This document shows, one piece after another, positions 26,077 through 35,030 of a DNA stretch of 64,000 nt. The notes below the pieces were generated by a model, which ran no database searches, was not told where the DNA came from, and worked only from the letters and a program-made list of their open reading frames with translations. The stretch's first letter is position 1, and each line of letters starts with the position of its first letter. A program made the translations under genes and the position numbers. Source of the stretch: Pedobacter sp. L105 (GTDB lineage Bacteria > Bacteroidota > Bacteroidia > Sphingobacteriales > Sphingobacteriaceae); assembly GCF_009765875.1 (NCBI RefSeq), contig NZ_LMUP01000004.1:1-64000 (forward strand). Reading direction: 5' to 3'.

Positions 26077-26095
26077 CGTTATATTTGGAATAACG
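26077..26095. promoter_or_regulatory. Inverted repeat in the isomerase/AraC divergent region
   Basis: CGTTAT (26077-26082) and ATAACG (26090-26095) flank a 7-nt spacer, starting 3 nt before the isomerase-like start codon. TATCGTTA follows at 26100-26110. Possible operator or leader hairpin for the rhamnose operon; short arms, so tentative. Confidence 0.3.
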
Positions 26096-26229
26096 AATGT
26101 ATCGTTACCCGGAAAAAGTAAACTATAGATTTTGATATTTGAGCTGTGATTTTTGACAAAAAGTACAGATCTGTAAATTTTTAGTTGTTTTTTTACAATT
26201 TTCGCCAGCCAAAACCAATTGTAAACCTG

Positions 26230-27123
26230 ATGATCAATTATTATAAATACCTTCCCCTGAGTACAGAAGACAAAAAATGGGGATTATATGTATTGGATGC
26301 AGGCTGTACCAGAACAGAGCCCTCAGGAATATATCCTATCAGCAACCATCCTTCCCAGTATTATTTCAACTGGAACAATGGCCGTATCCTTGATGAATAT
26401 CAACTTATTTATATTACCAAAGGTTCTGGTTTCTTCGAATCTGACCACTGCCATTACCAGGAAATAAAAGCGGGTACGATTATCATTTTGTTTCCCGGAG
26501 AAAGGCACCGTTATAAACCTGCGGAGCAGACGGGCTGGGACGAATACTGGATAGGCCTAAAAGGAGAAATCTTAGATAATCTGGTAAACAATAGCTTTTT
26601 CAGCAGGGAGAACCCTTGTTTATATATCGGTTTCAACGAACAGATATTTGAGATCTATGAAGGGATCATCGAAAAAACGAAAACAGAGGTTACTGGCTAT
26701 CAGCCTTTAATTTCGGGAGCTGCTTTCTACCTGATGGGCAGTTTACATGCGATTTTAAAGCAGAGTAATGTAGAACATGAGGACAGGGAGATATTAGTTG
26801 ATAAAGCCAGGATCTTATTCCGCTCTAATATAGATAAAACGTTTTCCCCGGAACAGGCTGCTGAAGAACTGCAGGTAGGCTATTCGTTGTTCAGAAAGGT
26901 GTTTAAAAACTATACAGGCCTTTCTCCCGGACAGTATTTTATTCAGCTGAAAATAGAAAAGGCAAAGACTATGCTGGCAGATTCGACCCTCTCGGTGAAG
27001 GAAATTGCCTATACGCTTACCTTCGATTCCAGTTTCTACTTTTCAAAAGTATTTAAGGAAAAGACGGGTATGACGCCTACGGCTTACCGGCAGCGGGCGA
27101 TGGGTATGCAGCTATCGCCATGA
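26230..27123 (+). CDS. AraC-family transcriptional regulator
   Basis: 297-aa regulator with an N-terminal cupin-like sugar-sensing domain (YIYPISNHPSQYYFNW-like region, then GSGFFESDHCHYQEIKAGTIIILFPGERHRYKP near 75-110). The C-terminal double helix-turn-helix domain spans about 200-297 (EQAAEELQVGYSLFRKVFKNYTGLSPGQYF, then VKEIAYTLTFDSSFYFSKVFKEKTGMTPTAYRQ). The ATG at 26230 (MINYYKY) is used; a 15-residue TTG extension is improbable. Divergent from the rhamnose operon, so a local, probably rhamnose-responsive activator. Confidence 0.9.
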   Translation: MINYYKYLPLSTEDKKWGLYVLDAGCTRTEPSGIYPISNHPSQYYFNWNNGRILDEYQLIYITKGSGFFESDHCHYQEIKAGTIIILFPGERHRYKPAEQTGWDEYWIGLKGEILDNLVNNSFFSRENPCLYIGFNEQIFEIYEGIIEKTKTEVTGYQPLISGAAFYLMGSLHAILKQSNVEHEDREILVDKARILFRSNIDKTFSPEQAAEELQVGYSLFRKVFKNYTGLSPGQYFIQLKIEKAKTMLADSTLSVKEIAYTLTFDSSFYFSKVFKEKTGMTPTAYRQRAMGMQLSP

Positions 27124-28300
27124 GTTTAACTTCAAGGCTTTTCCCAAAATTTTCTACGATCAAAGCGGCCCCTCCAATGAGCTGGGCTTTTGTTTTTAAA
27201 CCGGAGATCTTAATTTCCGTAAAATGGGTAAGCAACGGAATACAATGTTCATTGATTGCCTGTTGGATAGGTGCAAGCCATAAATTACCGATCACACTTC
27301 CTTTACCACTCAATACAATAGTACCAGGGTTTATCAAATGAATCAATATCGCCAGTCCTTCCCCAACGTGATAAGCTGCTTCAGAAATTAGTTTTACAGA
27401 GAGCACGTCTCCTTTTATCGCTTCGTTAATGATCCTATCAGCATCGATCTCCTTGTAATTGCTTAAACTGGTAGTATGCCCCTGCGCGATTTTTTCCTTA
27501 GCAAGGGCCGTGACTGCAGTTAAGGAGGCACCCGTTTCCAGACAACCATGTTTTCCACAGGTACATAACTTACCATTTTTAAATAATGGAATATGGCTAA
27601 ACTCTCCTGCAAGACCATTGTTGCCCCTGAAAATTTCATTATTTAAGATCATTCCCAAGCCAATTCCCCATCCCAGATTGAGCACCATCACATTTCTTAG
27701 CTGCGCCGCAACACCGAACTTTTGTTCTGCCAAAGCGATAGCAGTAGAATCATTTTCTATAAAAACGGGCAAAGCTATTATTTTCTGTAAATAATCAGCT
27801 AAAGACAGGCCGTCTGTTGTTAAATAAGTATAATTAATACCCTTTATCGAATCTACAAATCCAGGCATCGTGATACCGATACCCAAAATATCGATTTTAG
27901 AAGTCCCACTGTTTGCTATAAATTGATTAATATGATCGGCCAGCTCTTGAGGTTTCAGGCTGTGTATATCAAATTCGAACCTAACCGCCTCAGTAACAAA
28001 ATTATTCCCGAGATCTACAATAGCCAGCTGTGCGGAGAACTGGTCCATCGCCACAGACATCAAATAATAAGCACTGGAAATCAATGAATAATTCAAAGGT
28101 TTTCTGCCACCACTTGAGTTCGCAAAGCCTTTTTCCTGGACATAATTTTTTTTCTTCAGCTCACTTAACACTTTTGTTACATAAGGAATACTTTTTCCGG
28201 TAAACCTGCTCACATCCGCACTAGTCTGCAATTCACTATAATATAAACATTTTATCGTTTCGCTATTATCAATTAATATTTTTGTTTTATTGTTCAACAT
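27077..28300 (-). CDS. ROK-family transcriptional regulator
   Basis: 407-aa NagC/Mlc/XylR-type repressor. The N-terminal winged-helix region (residues 5-75: TSADVSRFTGKSIPYVTKVLSELKKKNYVQEKG) is followed by a ROK sugar-kinase-like domain with the ATP-site motif MVLNLGWGIGLGMILN. The zinc-binding motif CTCGKHGCLETGAS lies near residue 247. It is divergent from the SusC gene at 28731, and palindromes lie between them, so it may control that SusC/SusD pair. Its last 47 nt overlap, antisense, the 3' end of the AraC gene. Confidence 0.9.
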   Translation of the reverse strand: MLNNKTKILIDNSETIKCLYYSELQTSADVSRFTGKSIPYVTKVLSELKKKNYVQEKGFANSSGGRKPLNYSLISSAYYLMSVAMDQFSAQLAIVDLGNNFVTEAVRFEFDIHSLKPQELADHINQFIANSGTSKIDILGIGITMPGFVDSIKGINYTYLTTDGLSLADYLQKIIALPVFIENDSTAIALAEQKFGVAAQLRNVMVLNLGWGIGLGMILNNEIFRGNNGLAGEFSHIPLFKNGKLCTCGKHGCLETGASLTAVTALAKEKIAQGHTTSLSNYKEIDADRIINEAIKGDVLSVKLISEAAYHVGEGLAILIHLINPGTIVLSGKGSVIGNLWLAPIQQAINEHCIPLLTHFTEIKISGLKTKAQLIGGAALIVENFGKSLEVKLMAIAAYPSPAAGKP

Positions 28301-28410
28301 AAAAAATTTATAGAGTTAATATTTAAAGATTTTTACCGAAGACATTAGATCTTATTAATAATATTAAAAAGATTAGACAACTTAATAAAAAAAAGTTATT
28401 TTTAGACTAT

Positions 28411-28427
28411 GATTTAATTATTAAATC
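28411..28427. promoter_or_regulatory. Palindrome, candidate ROK operator 1
   Basis: GATTTAATTATTAAATC is a perfect palindrome with 8-bp arms around a single T. It lies in the 430-nt gap between the divergent ROK regulator and SusC genes. ROK regulators bind AT-rich palindromes, which fits; the high AT content makes chance palindromes more likely. Confidence 0.4.
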
Positions 28428-28461
28428 TTACAACTTTTATTAAACCTAAACCAAATAAAAA

Positions 28462-28489
28462 ATTCATGTTTTTATTTAAAATCATGAAT
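28462..28489. repeat. Inverted repeat in the ROK/SusC gap
   Basis: ATTCATG (28462-28468) and CATGAAT (28483-28489), 14-nt spacer. Directly after it ATATAGCTATAT (28493-28504) is a perfect 12-bp palindrome. The remainder of the gap 28301-28730 is AT-rich with no ORF. Confidence 0.35.
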
Positions 28490-28540
28490 AGGTATATAGC
28501 TATATGTTATTTATCAAAATAATAGCGGATTATCTCCGGA

Positions 28541-28559
28541 TAATTTAACTATTAAATTA
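28541..28559. promoter_or_regulatory. Palindrome, candidate ROK operator 2
   Basis: TAATTTAACTATTAAATTA has perfect 8-bp arms around CTA. It resembles the site at 28411 (TTTAAT/ATTAAA core) and lies nearer the SusC leader, so the two could form a pair of operators. Confidence 0.4.
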
Positions 28560-28608
28560 TTATAGAACACTCTCTTATTCATTTTTACTAAAACCTTTAA
28601 TCCCAATT

Positions 28609-28692
28609 ATGAAACAGGAAAGAACCCCATCGTAAATTTCAGCAGAAGAATTTAGAGAAGGCCCACCCCAACCATGGGCGTTAAATCTGCAA
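28609..28692 (+). promoter_or_regulatory. SusC leader: short ORF, hairpin, AAATCTGCAA box
   Basis: ATG at 28609 opens a nine-codon frame that stops at 28635 (MKQERTPS). A hairpin GCCCA (28661-28665) / TGGGC (28675-28679) follows, then AAATCTGCAA at 28683-28692 and the SusC ATG at 28731. The same order, with matching text (GTAAATnTCnrCAGAAGA before the hairpin), recurs at 38045-38140 before the next SusC. That points to a shared leader rather than random sequence. Confidence 0.45.
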
Positions 28693-28730
28693 ATCAACTA
28701 AACAATACTATCAACCAAAACGAATAAAGT

Positions 28731-31700
28731 ATGAAAATCAATGATAACCTGCGAGGTCCATTGGCAAAAAAAAGCGCTTCAAAGCTCTATTTAGCCAATT
28801 TTGCCCTTGCATCCTTATTACTATTCCATCTGGATGCATCAGCTACCGAAAGAAAACATCAAACATCTTTAAAATCAATTGCTTATAAAACAACATTTAC
28901 TTTACCAAAATCACAATTAGCAGACATTAGAATAACCGGTACAGTAAGAGAAACGAGTGGCGGTGTTTTAGCTGGCGTGAGTGTAAGTATCAAAGGCACT
29001 AAAACAGGCACACAAACAGACGCTGCCGGTAAGTTCTCCTTAATGGCAAAACCAGGAGACATTCTGGTATTCACTTATATCAGTTTCGACACCAAAGAAG
29101 TTACCGTAGGTTCAGAAACCAACATTAACGTGGTGATGGCAGAAGCGGCAAACGGACTAAACGAAGTTGTTGTTACTGCTTTAGGCATCAAGAGGTCTGA
29201 AAAATCATTGACCTATTCTACACAGACAGTTTCCGGAACAGAGCTTACTGATGTTAAAAGTGACAACTTAATGAACTCCCTGAATGGCAAGATTGCCGGG
29301 GTAACGATTTCACCCAGCGCTTCGGGCGTAGGCGGATCAGCAAAAGTTATTCTGCGTGGAGAACGGTCAGCTTCAGGAAACAACCAGCCCTTATATGTAA
29401 TAGATGGTGTACCCATCAGCAACGGTGCTAACGCAAACGGACAGCCTAATGATACTTATGGTGGAACACCTGATGGTGGTGACGGTATCTCAAACCTGAA
29501 CCCGGAAGATATTGAAAGCATGAACGTGCTGAAAGGGGCTTCTGCAGCAGCATTATATGGTAGTCAGGCAGCGAATGGGGTAATCGTAATTACCACAAAA
29601 AAAGGAAAGGCCGGCAAAACCACGATCAACTTTTCCAGCGGTTACACACTCAGCAAAAATGCTTACGAGCCTAAATTCCAAAACGACTATGGCGCAACCA
29701 CCGCCGGATCTACCACCAGCTGGGGACCAAAAACAAACGGAGGAGCCATTGATAATTTATCTAAATTTTACCAGACAGGCCAAAACTTCACCAATGCGCT
29801 TAGCCTGACAGGTGGTAATGAAATTGCCCAGACTTATTTCTCCTATTCCAATACAGATGCCAGAGGAGTGGAACCAGGCAACAAACTGGACAGAAACAAC
29901 GTGAATTTTCATGAAACAGCTAAGTTTCTGAACAATAAACTGAGTGTTGATGGAAACGTAAATTACATTACACAAAAGATCAATAATAGCCCAACCATCG
30001 GTTTTTATACCAATCCTTTAACAGGACTATATTTGTTTCCAAGAGGACAAAACATAGATCCTTATAAAAGCAGCTATGAAGGGCCTAATGGAACGAATGG
30101 CGTACCTACACAAAACTGGCCTTTTCAGGAAGACCTACAGCAAAACCCATGGTGGATCATCAACAGAAATACCAATACCGCAACACGTAACCGTATTATG
30201 CTAAACGGTAGTGCTAAATATGAATTCACGAACTGGATAAACATACAGGCCCGCGGAAGTATTGACCGTACAGATGACAATTACGATCAGCGTTATTACG
30301 CAGGTACATTAGCACCATTAGCAGCAGGAAACGGCAACGGGAGTTATAGCGGATCTGACCAGGTACTTAACCAAAAGTATGGTGATGTGATTGTTAACTT
30401 AACCCTTCCGGGAACATCGGATTTTAAATTGGACGGTTTAATTGGTACCAGTATAACGGATCAATTTACCTCGGGATATAATTTCGGATCCGGATCGGGC
30501 GGTTATGGACTTTCTATTCCTAATTTATTTACCATTCAGAATATCCAGGTGTCGAATGCTGCACAGGGTGTAAATTCCGGAAGCAACGTGAATACACTGG
30601 CCAACTACCATAACCAGATTCAGGCTATATTCGCCAACGCCAATCTTTCTTATAAAGACTGGGCTTATCTGACTTTGACAGGCAGAAATGACTGGTCATC
30701 TAATCTGGCCTTTACACCTACCGATCACTACTTTTATCCCTCAGCTGGTTTGTCATTTATTATTAGCCAGATGACCAAACTGCCGGAAGAAATTTCCTAC
30801 TTTAAAGTTCGCGGAACTTATGCGCAGGTAGGTAATACTGTAGAGCAATACGCTACCTATCCTACCAATACCCCAAGTGCCAACGGTGTAACATTAAGTA
30901 GTATTGCCCCTTATCCAACTTTAAAACCAGAAAAAACTAAATCGTTTGAATTGGGAACTGACTTAAGGTTTTTAAAAGATAAATTGAGTGTTAGTTTCAC
31001 TTATTATAAATCAAACACTTATAATCAATCATTGGAGATCGTCCCTCCGTCACCTTCCGGATATAGCAATGGATATGTAAATGCAGGTAATATTCAAAAT
31101 ACAGGTCTTGAATTCACTGTTGGTTATAATGTAATAAAAACATCAGCTTTTAGCTGGAATACCACACTCAATGGATCAAGAAACGTTAATAAGGTTATTG
31201 ATCTGGATTCCAAGGATGGCATTGACCTCTTTGCGCTAACCAATAGTAACAGTTACCGTTCTTATTTAGCTAAAGGTGGTTCATTTGGTGATATATATGG
31301 CCAAACCATACAAAAAGATGCACAAGGCAGAGTAATACTTACTTCTGAAGGCTTACCATTACTAAGTACTGGTTTTTCTAAAATAGCTAACTCTGCACCG
31401 AAATTCCAATTGGGATGGAGCAACAACTTTACTTATAAGCAGTTTTCATTGAATTTCCTGGTTGACGCGAAATTAGGAGGACAAGTAGTTTCTGTAATGC
31501 AATCACTATTGGATTCATATGGCGTGTCTGAAGTTTCAGGCCAGGCCCGTAATGCAGGTGGGGTATCGGTAAATGCCGTAAGTGCTACCGGACAGGCAGT
31601 AAGCACTGTTGATGCAGAAAAATGGTACACGTCAATTGGCGGCCGTAATGCTGCATTAGGTGAATATGTTTATAGCGCTACCGTGGTACGGCTAAGAGAG

Positions 31701-31913
31701 GCAGCATTAGGTTACAGCTTTCCGCTAGCCAAAACCGGCGCCATTAAAGCACTTAGACTTTCAGCAACAGGAAGAAACCTGATTTACTTCTACAAAAAAG
31801 CTCCTTTTGATCCTGAGGTTACTTCATCAACAGGAAACGGGCTTAGCGGTGTAGACGTTTTCAATCAGCCTGCACAACGCTCTTATGGTTTGAACCTGAA
31901 TGCTACTTTTTAA
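28731..31913 (+). CDS. SusC/RagA-family TonB-dependent outer-membrane receptor 1
   Basis: 1060-aa outer-membrane importer that works with the SusD lipoprotein encoded next. The hydrophobic signal segment begins only at about residue 22 (LANFALASLLLFHLDASA), after a polar N-terminal stretch shared with the SusC at 38181. Next come a CarboxypepD_reg-like domain (ITGTVRETSGGVLAGVSVSIKGT, residues 68-150), a TonB-box-like NEVVVTALGI, a plug (IESMNVLKGASAAALYGSQAANGVIVITTKKG) and a 22-strand barrel ending LNLNATF. Its ligand is unknown; the neighbouring rhamnose genes and ROK regulator suggest a plant or microbial glycan. Confidence 0.95.
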   Translation: MKINDNLRGPLAKKSASKLYLANFALASLLLFHLDASATERKHQTSLKSIAYKTTFTLPKSQLADIRITGTVRETSGGVLAGVSVSIKGTKTGTQTDAAGKFSLMAKPGDILVFTYISFDTKEVTVGSETNINVVMAEAANGLNEVVVTALGIKRSEKSLTYSTQTVSGTELTDVKSDNLMNSLNGKIAGVTISPSASGVGGSAKVILRGERSASGNNQPLYVIDGVPISNGANANGQPNDTYGGTPDGGDGISNLNPEDIESMNVLKGASAAALYGSQAANGVIVITTKKGKAGKTTINFSSGYTLSKNAYEPKFQNDYGATTAGSTTSWGPKTNGGAIDNLSKFYQTGQNFTNALSLTGGNEIAQTYFSYSNTDARGVEPGNKLDRNNVNFHETAKFLNNKLSVDGNVNYITQKINNSPTIGFYTNPLTGLYLFPRGQNIDPYKSSYEGPNGTNGVPTQNWPFQEDLQQNPWWIINRNTNTATRNRIMLNGSAKYEFTNWINIQARGSIDRTDDNYDQRYYAGTLAPLAAGNGNGSYSGSDQVLNQKYGDVIVNLTLPGTSDFKLDGLIGTSITDQFTSGYNFGSGSGGYGLSIPNLFTIQNIQVSNAAQGVNSGSNVNTLANYHNQIQAIFANANLSYKDWAYLTLTGRNDWSSNLAFTPTDHYFYPSAGLSFIISQMTKLPEEISYFKVRGTYAQVGNTVEQYATYPTNTPSANGVTLSSIAPYPTLKPEKTKSFELGTDLRFLKDKLSVSFTYYKSNTYNQSLEIVPPSPSGYSNGYVNAGNIQNTGLEFTVGYNVIKTSAFSWNTTLNGSRNVNKVIDLDSKDGIDLFALTNSNSYRSYLAKGGSFGDIYGQTIQKDAQGRVILTSEGLPLLSTGFSKIANSAPKFQLGWSNNFTYKQFSLNFLVDAKLGGQVVSVMQSLLDSYGVSEVSGQARNAGGVSVNAVSATGQAVSTVDAEKWYTSIGGRNAALGEYVYSATVVRLREAALGYSFPLAKTGAIKALRLSATGRNLIYFYKKAPFDPEVTSSTGNGLSGVDVFNQPAQRSYGLNLNATF

Positions 31914-31936
31914 TTGTATCTCTAAAATTAAAAGCA

Positions 31937-33559
31937 ATGAAAACAAAAAATACTCTAAATAGATACCGTAATCCCTATATGGTGGTGTTTTGCCTGCTGG
32001 CAACATTAGGACTAAACAGTTGCAAGAAAAACTTTGAGACTTTTAACACTGATCAAACGGCCATTGCAGATAAAAACCTGCAAATCCCTACTTTATTTAT
32101 CCCTATTGAGCAGAAAATATTTGTCGATTATCAAATTGCCCAAAACCTGAATGCCGATGCTTATGCAGGTTATTCCACTCCTCCGCAAAAATTCGGCAGA
32201 ACTTTGTACAACATGAACTATGTATTTGTTGATGGCTGGAATTCAGCTGCCTTTAATGATATCTATCCGGATATCATTGGCCCTATCAAAAATAAATTAG
32301 CCGCGCTGAATGTTAAAAGTACATTACCTGATTTCTGGGCAATAGCATTAATTCTTGAAGTTGAAGCAATGGATAGGGTGACCGATAAATTTGGTCCTGC
32401 CCCTTATAGCAAAGTTGGTTCTTCGCTGATTTCCATTCCCTACGATAGTCAGCAGAGCATTTATCAGCAAATGTTTCTTCAGCTTGACACTGCTACAACA
32501 AACTTATCAACATTCATAGCGGCCAATCCAGGCAAAACACCTTTTGCAAATTCGGATGTTGTTTTTGCAGGTGATTATACGAAATGGTTAAAACTAGCTA
32601 ACTCATTAAGGTTGCGCCTTGCTATGCATATTGTAAAAGTTGATGCAACAACAGCGCAGGCCCAGGCAGAAAAAGCGATGAGTGCCAATGGAGGATTACT
32701 TTCTGATGCCGGCGACGTTGCAGCCATCGCAGGCAGTGGACAAAATGATTATTATGTTATTACAGAAAGTTATACAGATAACTCCATGAGCGCTTCGATA
32801 CAATCTTACATGGTAGGTTATAATGATCCAAGGCTTCCTAAATATTTCCTTCCGGTAAATACAACTGATGCAACCAAAGGGCCATTACCAGCACAATATG
32901 CCGGACAATATCTGGGTATCCGCATTGGCTCTGACGTGGGCAGCAAGCCAATGTACTCCGGGTTCTCGGTATACAACTACAATACTACCTTTACTTCTTC
33001 CGCTCCTGAAGTATTCATGACCGCAGCAGAAGTATGGTTCCTGAAAGCGGAAGCTTCGTTAAGAGGCTGGGCGGGTGCTGGTGAGGCACAAGCCGACTAT
33101 GAAACAGGTATCAATAGATCTATGGCCCAATATGGCGCCAGTGCAGGCGCGGCAGCTTATATTGCAGATGCAACAAGCACCCCACAAGCATATGCAGACC
33201 CTTTAAATTCAGTTAACAACTCGCCGGCGCTATCTACCGTTACCGTTAAATGGGACGCCGGAGCCAGCAATGAGGTAAAACTGGAAAGAATCATTACCCA
33301 AAAATGGCTGGCCATGTTCCCTGAAGGACAGGAAGCATGGACTGAGTTCAGGCGTACCGGCTATCCTAAATTGTTCCCTGTAGTTAACAATAACAGCAAT
33401 GGAACAATAGACACACAAACACAAGTTCGTCGTTTAGCTTACCCTATCACTGAATCTCAAACCAATGCAGCTGGCCTGCAGACTGGCCTCAGCCTTCTCG
33501 GCGGACCAGATAATGGTGGGACACGTTTATGGTGGGACGTTGCCAAAGGAAATTTCTAA
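31937..33559 (+). CDS. SusD/RagB-family lipoprotein 1
   Basis: 540-aa surface lipoprotein that captures glycan for the adjacent SusC. Lipobox with Cys29 (LGLNSC). The body is of the SusD-like_2 type: helical TPR-like repeats such as NSLRLRLAMHIVKVDATTAQAQAEKAM, the AAEVWFLKAEASLRGW helix, and a C-terminal GNGTIDTQTQVRRLAYPITESQTN...GGTRLWWDV. It starts 23 nt after SusC and ends before a strong terminator, so this is a two-gene transcript with no glycosidase. Confidence 0.93.
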   Translation: MKTKNTLNRYRNPYMVVFCLLATLGLNSCKKNFETFNTDQTAIADKNLQIPTLFIPIEQKIFVDYQIAQNLNADAYAGYSTPPQKFGRTLYNMNYVFVDGWNSAAFNDIYPDIIGPIKNKLAALNVKSTLPDFWAIALILEVEAMDRVTDKFGPAPYSKVGSSLISIPYDSQQSIYQQMFLQLDTATTNLSTFIAANPGKTPFANSDVVFAGDYTKWLKLANSLRLRLAMHIVKVDATTAQAQAEKAMSANGGLLSDAGDVAAIAGSGQNDYYVITESYTDNSMSASIQSYMVGYNDPRLPKYFLPVNTTDATKGPLPAQYAGQYLGIRIGSDVGSKPMYSGFSVYNYNTTFTSSAPEVFMTAAEVWFLKAEASLRGWAGAGEAQADYETGINRSMAQYGASAGAAAYIADATSTPQAYADPLNSVNNSPALSTVTVKWDAGASNEVKLERIITQKWLAMFPEGQEAWTEFRRTGYPKLFPVVNNNSNGTIDTQTQVRRLAYPITESQTNAAGLQTGLSLLGGPDNGGTRLWWDVAKGNF

Positions 33560-33575
33560 TCAACGTCATCAAATA

Positions 33576-33606
33576 AAAAAAGGCGCCTTAAGGGCGCCTT
33601 TTTTTA
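33576..33606 (+). terminator. Intrinsic terminator after SusD 1
   Basis: AAGGCGCC, loop TTAAG, GGCGCCTT, then TTTTTTT: an 8-bp GC-rich stem plus U-tract, about 20 nt after the stop codon. Confidence 0.92.
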
Positions 33607-33675
33607 TTTGGGAGTAATCAGTTGAGCGTTAAATTTCATTATATTTCAGTGCCCATAGCATTAACAAAAAAATTA

Positions 33676-35025
33676 ATGGAAAAGCTTAGCTCCGAAAGTT
33701 TAAAAAGAACATTAAAACCCATTCATTTGTGGGGCATAGCTGTAGGACTGGTCATTTCGGGCGAATACTTCGGCTGGAACTATGGCTGGGGAGTATCGGG
33801 CACTATTGGTTTTTTAATAGCCACGTTAATTGTAACGGTAATGTACATTACTTTTATATTCAGCTACACAGAACTTACCTCATCCATTCCTCATGCAGGA
33901 GGGGCTTTTGCTTATAGCTACAAAGCCATGGGGCCGTTCGGAGGCCTGATTGCAGGTTACGCCACCCTCGTTGATTTTTTATTGGCCACACCTGCAATTG
34001 CTTTTGCACTAGGTAGCTATCTTCACTTTCTTTACCCTTCAGTTTCTGCTTTGCAGTCAGCATTATTTTTCAACGTGATCTTTATTTTCATCAATATTTC
34101 AGGCGTAAAAGAATCCGCAGCCTTCTCGGTTTTCATTACGATACTGGCGGTAGCAGAATTGTTGTTATTTATGGGCATTATAGCCCCGCATTTTAAAATG
34201 GGAAATTATCTTCACGATCCGATGCCTTTTGGATGGAAAGGGATATTTGCAGCCCTCCCTTATGCCGTATGGTTTTATCTGGCGATTGAAGGAGTGGCCA
34301 TGGTTGCCGAAGAAGTTCAGGAGCCAGAAAAAAATATTCCAAAAGGATATATATCCGGCATGGCTACCTTAACCTTACTGGCATTGGGTGTCATGATCCT
34401 GACCGGTGGTATTACCGATTGGCACAAACTGAGCAACATCGATTATCCACTTCCCGAAGCCATTGCTGTTGTGCTGGGAAAAGCCAATAGCCTGACTAAA
34501 GTATTTGCCAGTATCGGTCTCTTTGGCCTAATCGCTTCTTTTCACGGCACCATACTGGCCTCATCCAGGCAGATCTTTGCCATGGCAAGAAGCGGATACC
34601 TTCCCCGGGGATTAGCAAGGGTGAGCCATAGATTCAAAACACCACATTGGTCGGTAATAGCAGGAGGTGTAGTGAGTTTCGCTGCGCTATTTACCGGCAC
34701 TACCAGCCAGGTGATCATTTTATCTGTGATGGGCGCAGTAGTGATGTATATGATGAGCATGGTCAGTTTGTTTATTTTACGAAAAAAAGAGCCTGAATTA
34801 AAACGTCCTTTCCGTTCACCATTTTACCCTGTTTTTCCGGCTGTTGCCCTGGTCTTATCTTTTGTTTGCCTGATGGCGATCGTTTATTATAATCTTATAT
34901 TGAGTTTTATTTTCTTCGCCGGCCTCGCCGTGTCGGTTTTCATTTTTATTCTTACCGGAAAACATAAAGAAAAGATAACAAATGATGTACTGTTAGAAAA
35001 TATTGCTGTTCCGATATTAGACTGA
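33676..35025 (+). CDS. eat: Ethanolamine permease (APC family)
   Basis: 449-aa inner-membrane amino-acid/polyamine/organocation transporter with about 12 membrane segments. The opening LKPIHLWGIAVGLVISGEYFGWNYGWGVSG is characteristic of ethanolamine permeases, as are SYTELTSSIPHAGGAFAYSYKAMGPFGG and FYLAIEGVAMVAEEVQEPEKNIPKG. I chose the ATG at 33676 (MEKLSSESLKR). A frame open to TTG at 33622 exists but covers promoter-like sequence (TATATTTC at 33640). It is followed after 5 nt by eutB, so it supplies the substrate for ethanolamine ammonia-lyase. Confidence 0.9.
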   Translation: MEKLSSESLKRTLKPIHLWGIAVGLVISGEYFGWNYGWGVSGTIGFLIATLIVTVMYITFIFSYTELTSSIPHAGGAFAYSYKAMGPFGGLIAGYATLVDFLLATPAIAFALGSYLHFLYPSVSALQSALFFNVIFIFINISGVKESAAFSVFITILAVAELLLFMGIIAPHFKMGNYLHDPMPFGWKGIFAALPYAVWFYLAIEGVAMVAEEVQEPEKNIPKGYISGMATLTLLALGVMILTGGITDWHKLSNIDYPLPEAIAVVLGKANSLTKVFASIGLFGLIASFHGTILASSRQIFAMARSGYLPRGLARVSHRFKTPHWSVIAGGVVSFAALFTGTTSQVIILSVMGAVVMYMMSMVSLFILRKKEPELKRPFRSPFYPVFPAVALVLSFVCLMAIVYYNLILSFIFFAGLAVSVFIFILTGKHKEKITNDVLLENIAVPILD

Positions 35026-35030
35026 TTATT

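Noticed and set aside
33622..33675. N-terminal extension of the ethanolamine permease from TTG
   Set aside because: It covers a TATATTTC promoter-like box, and the conserved family start follows the ATG at 33676.
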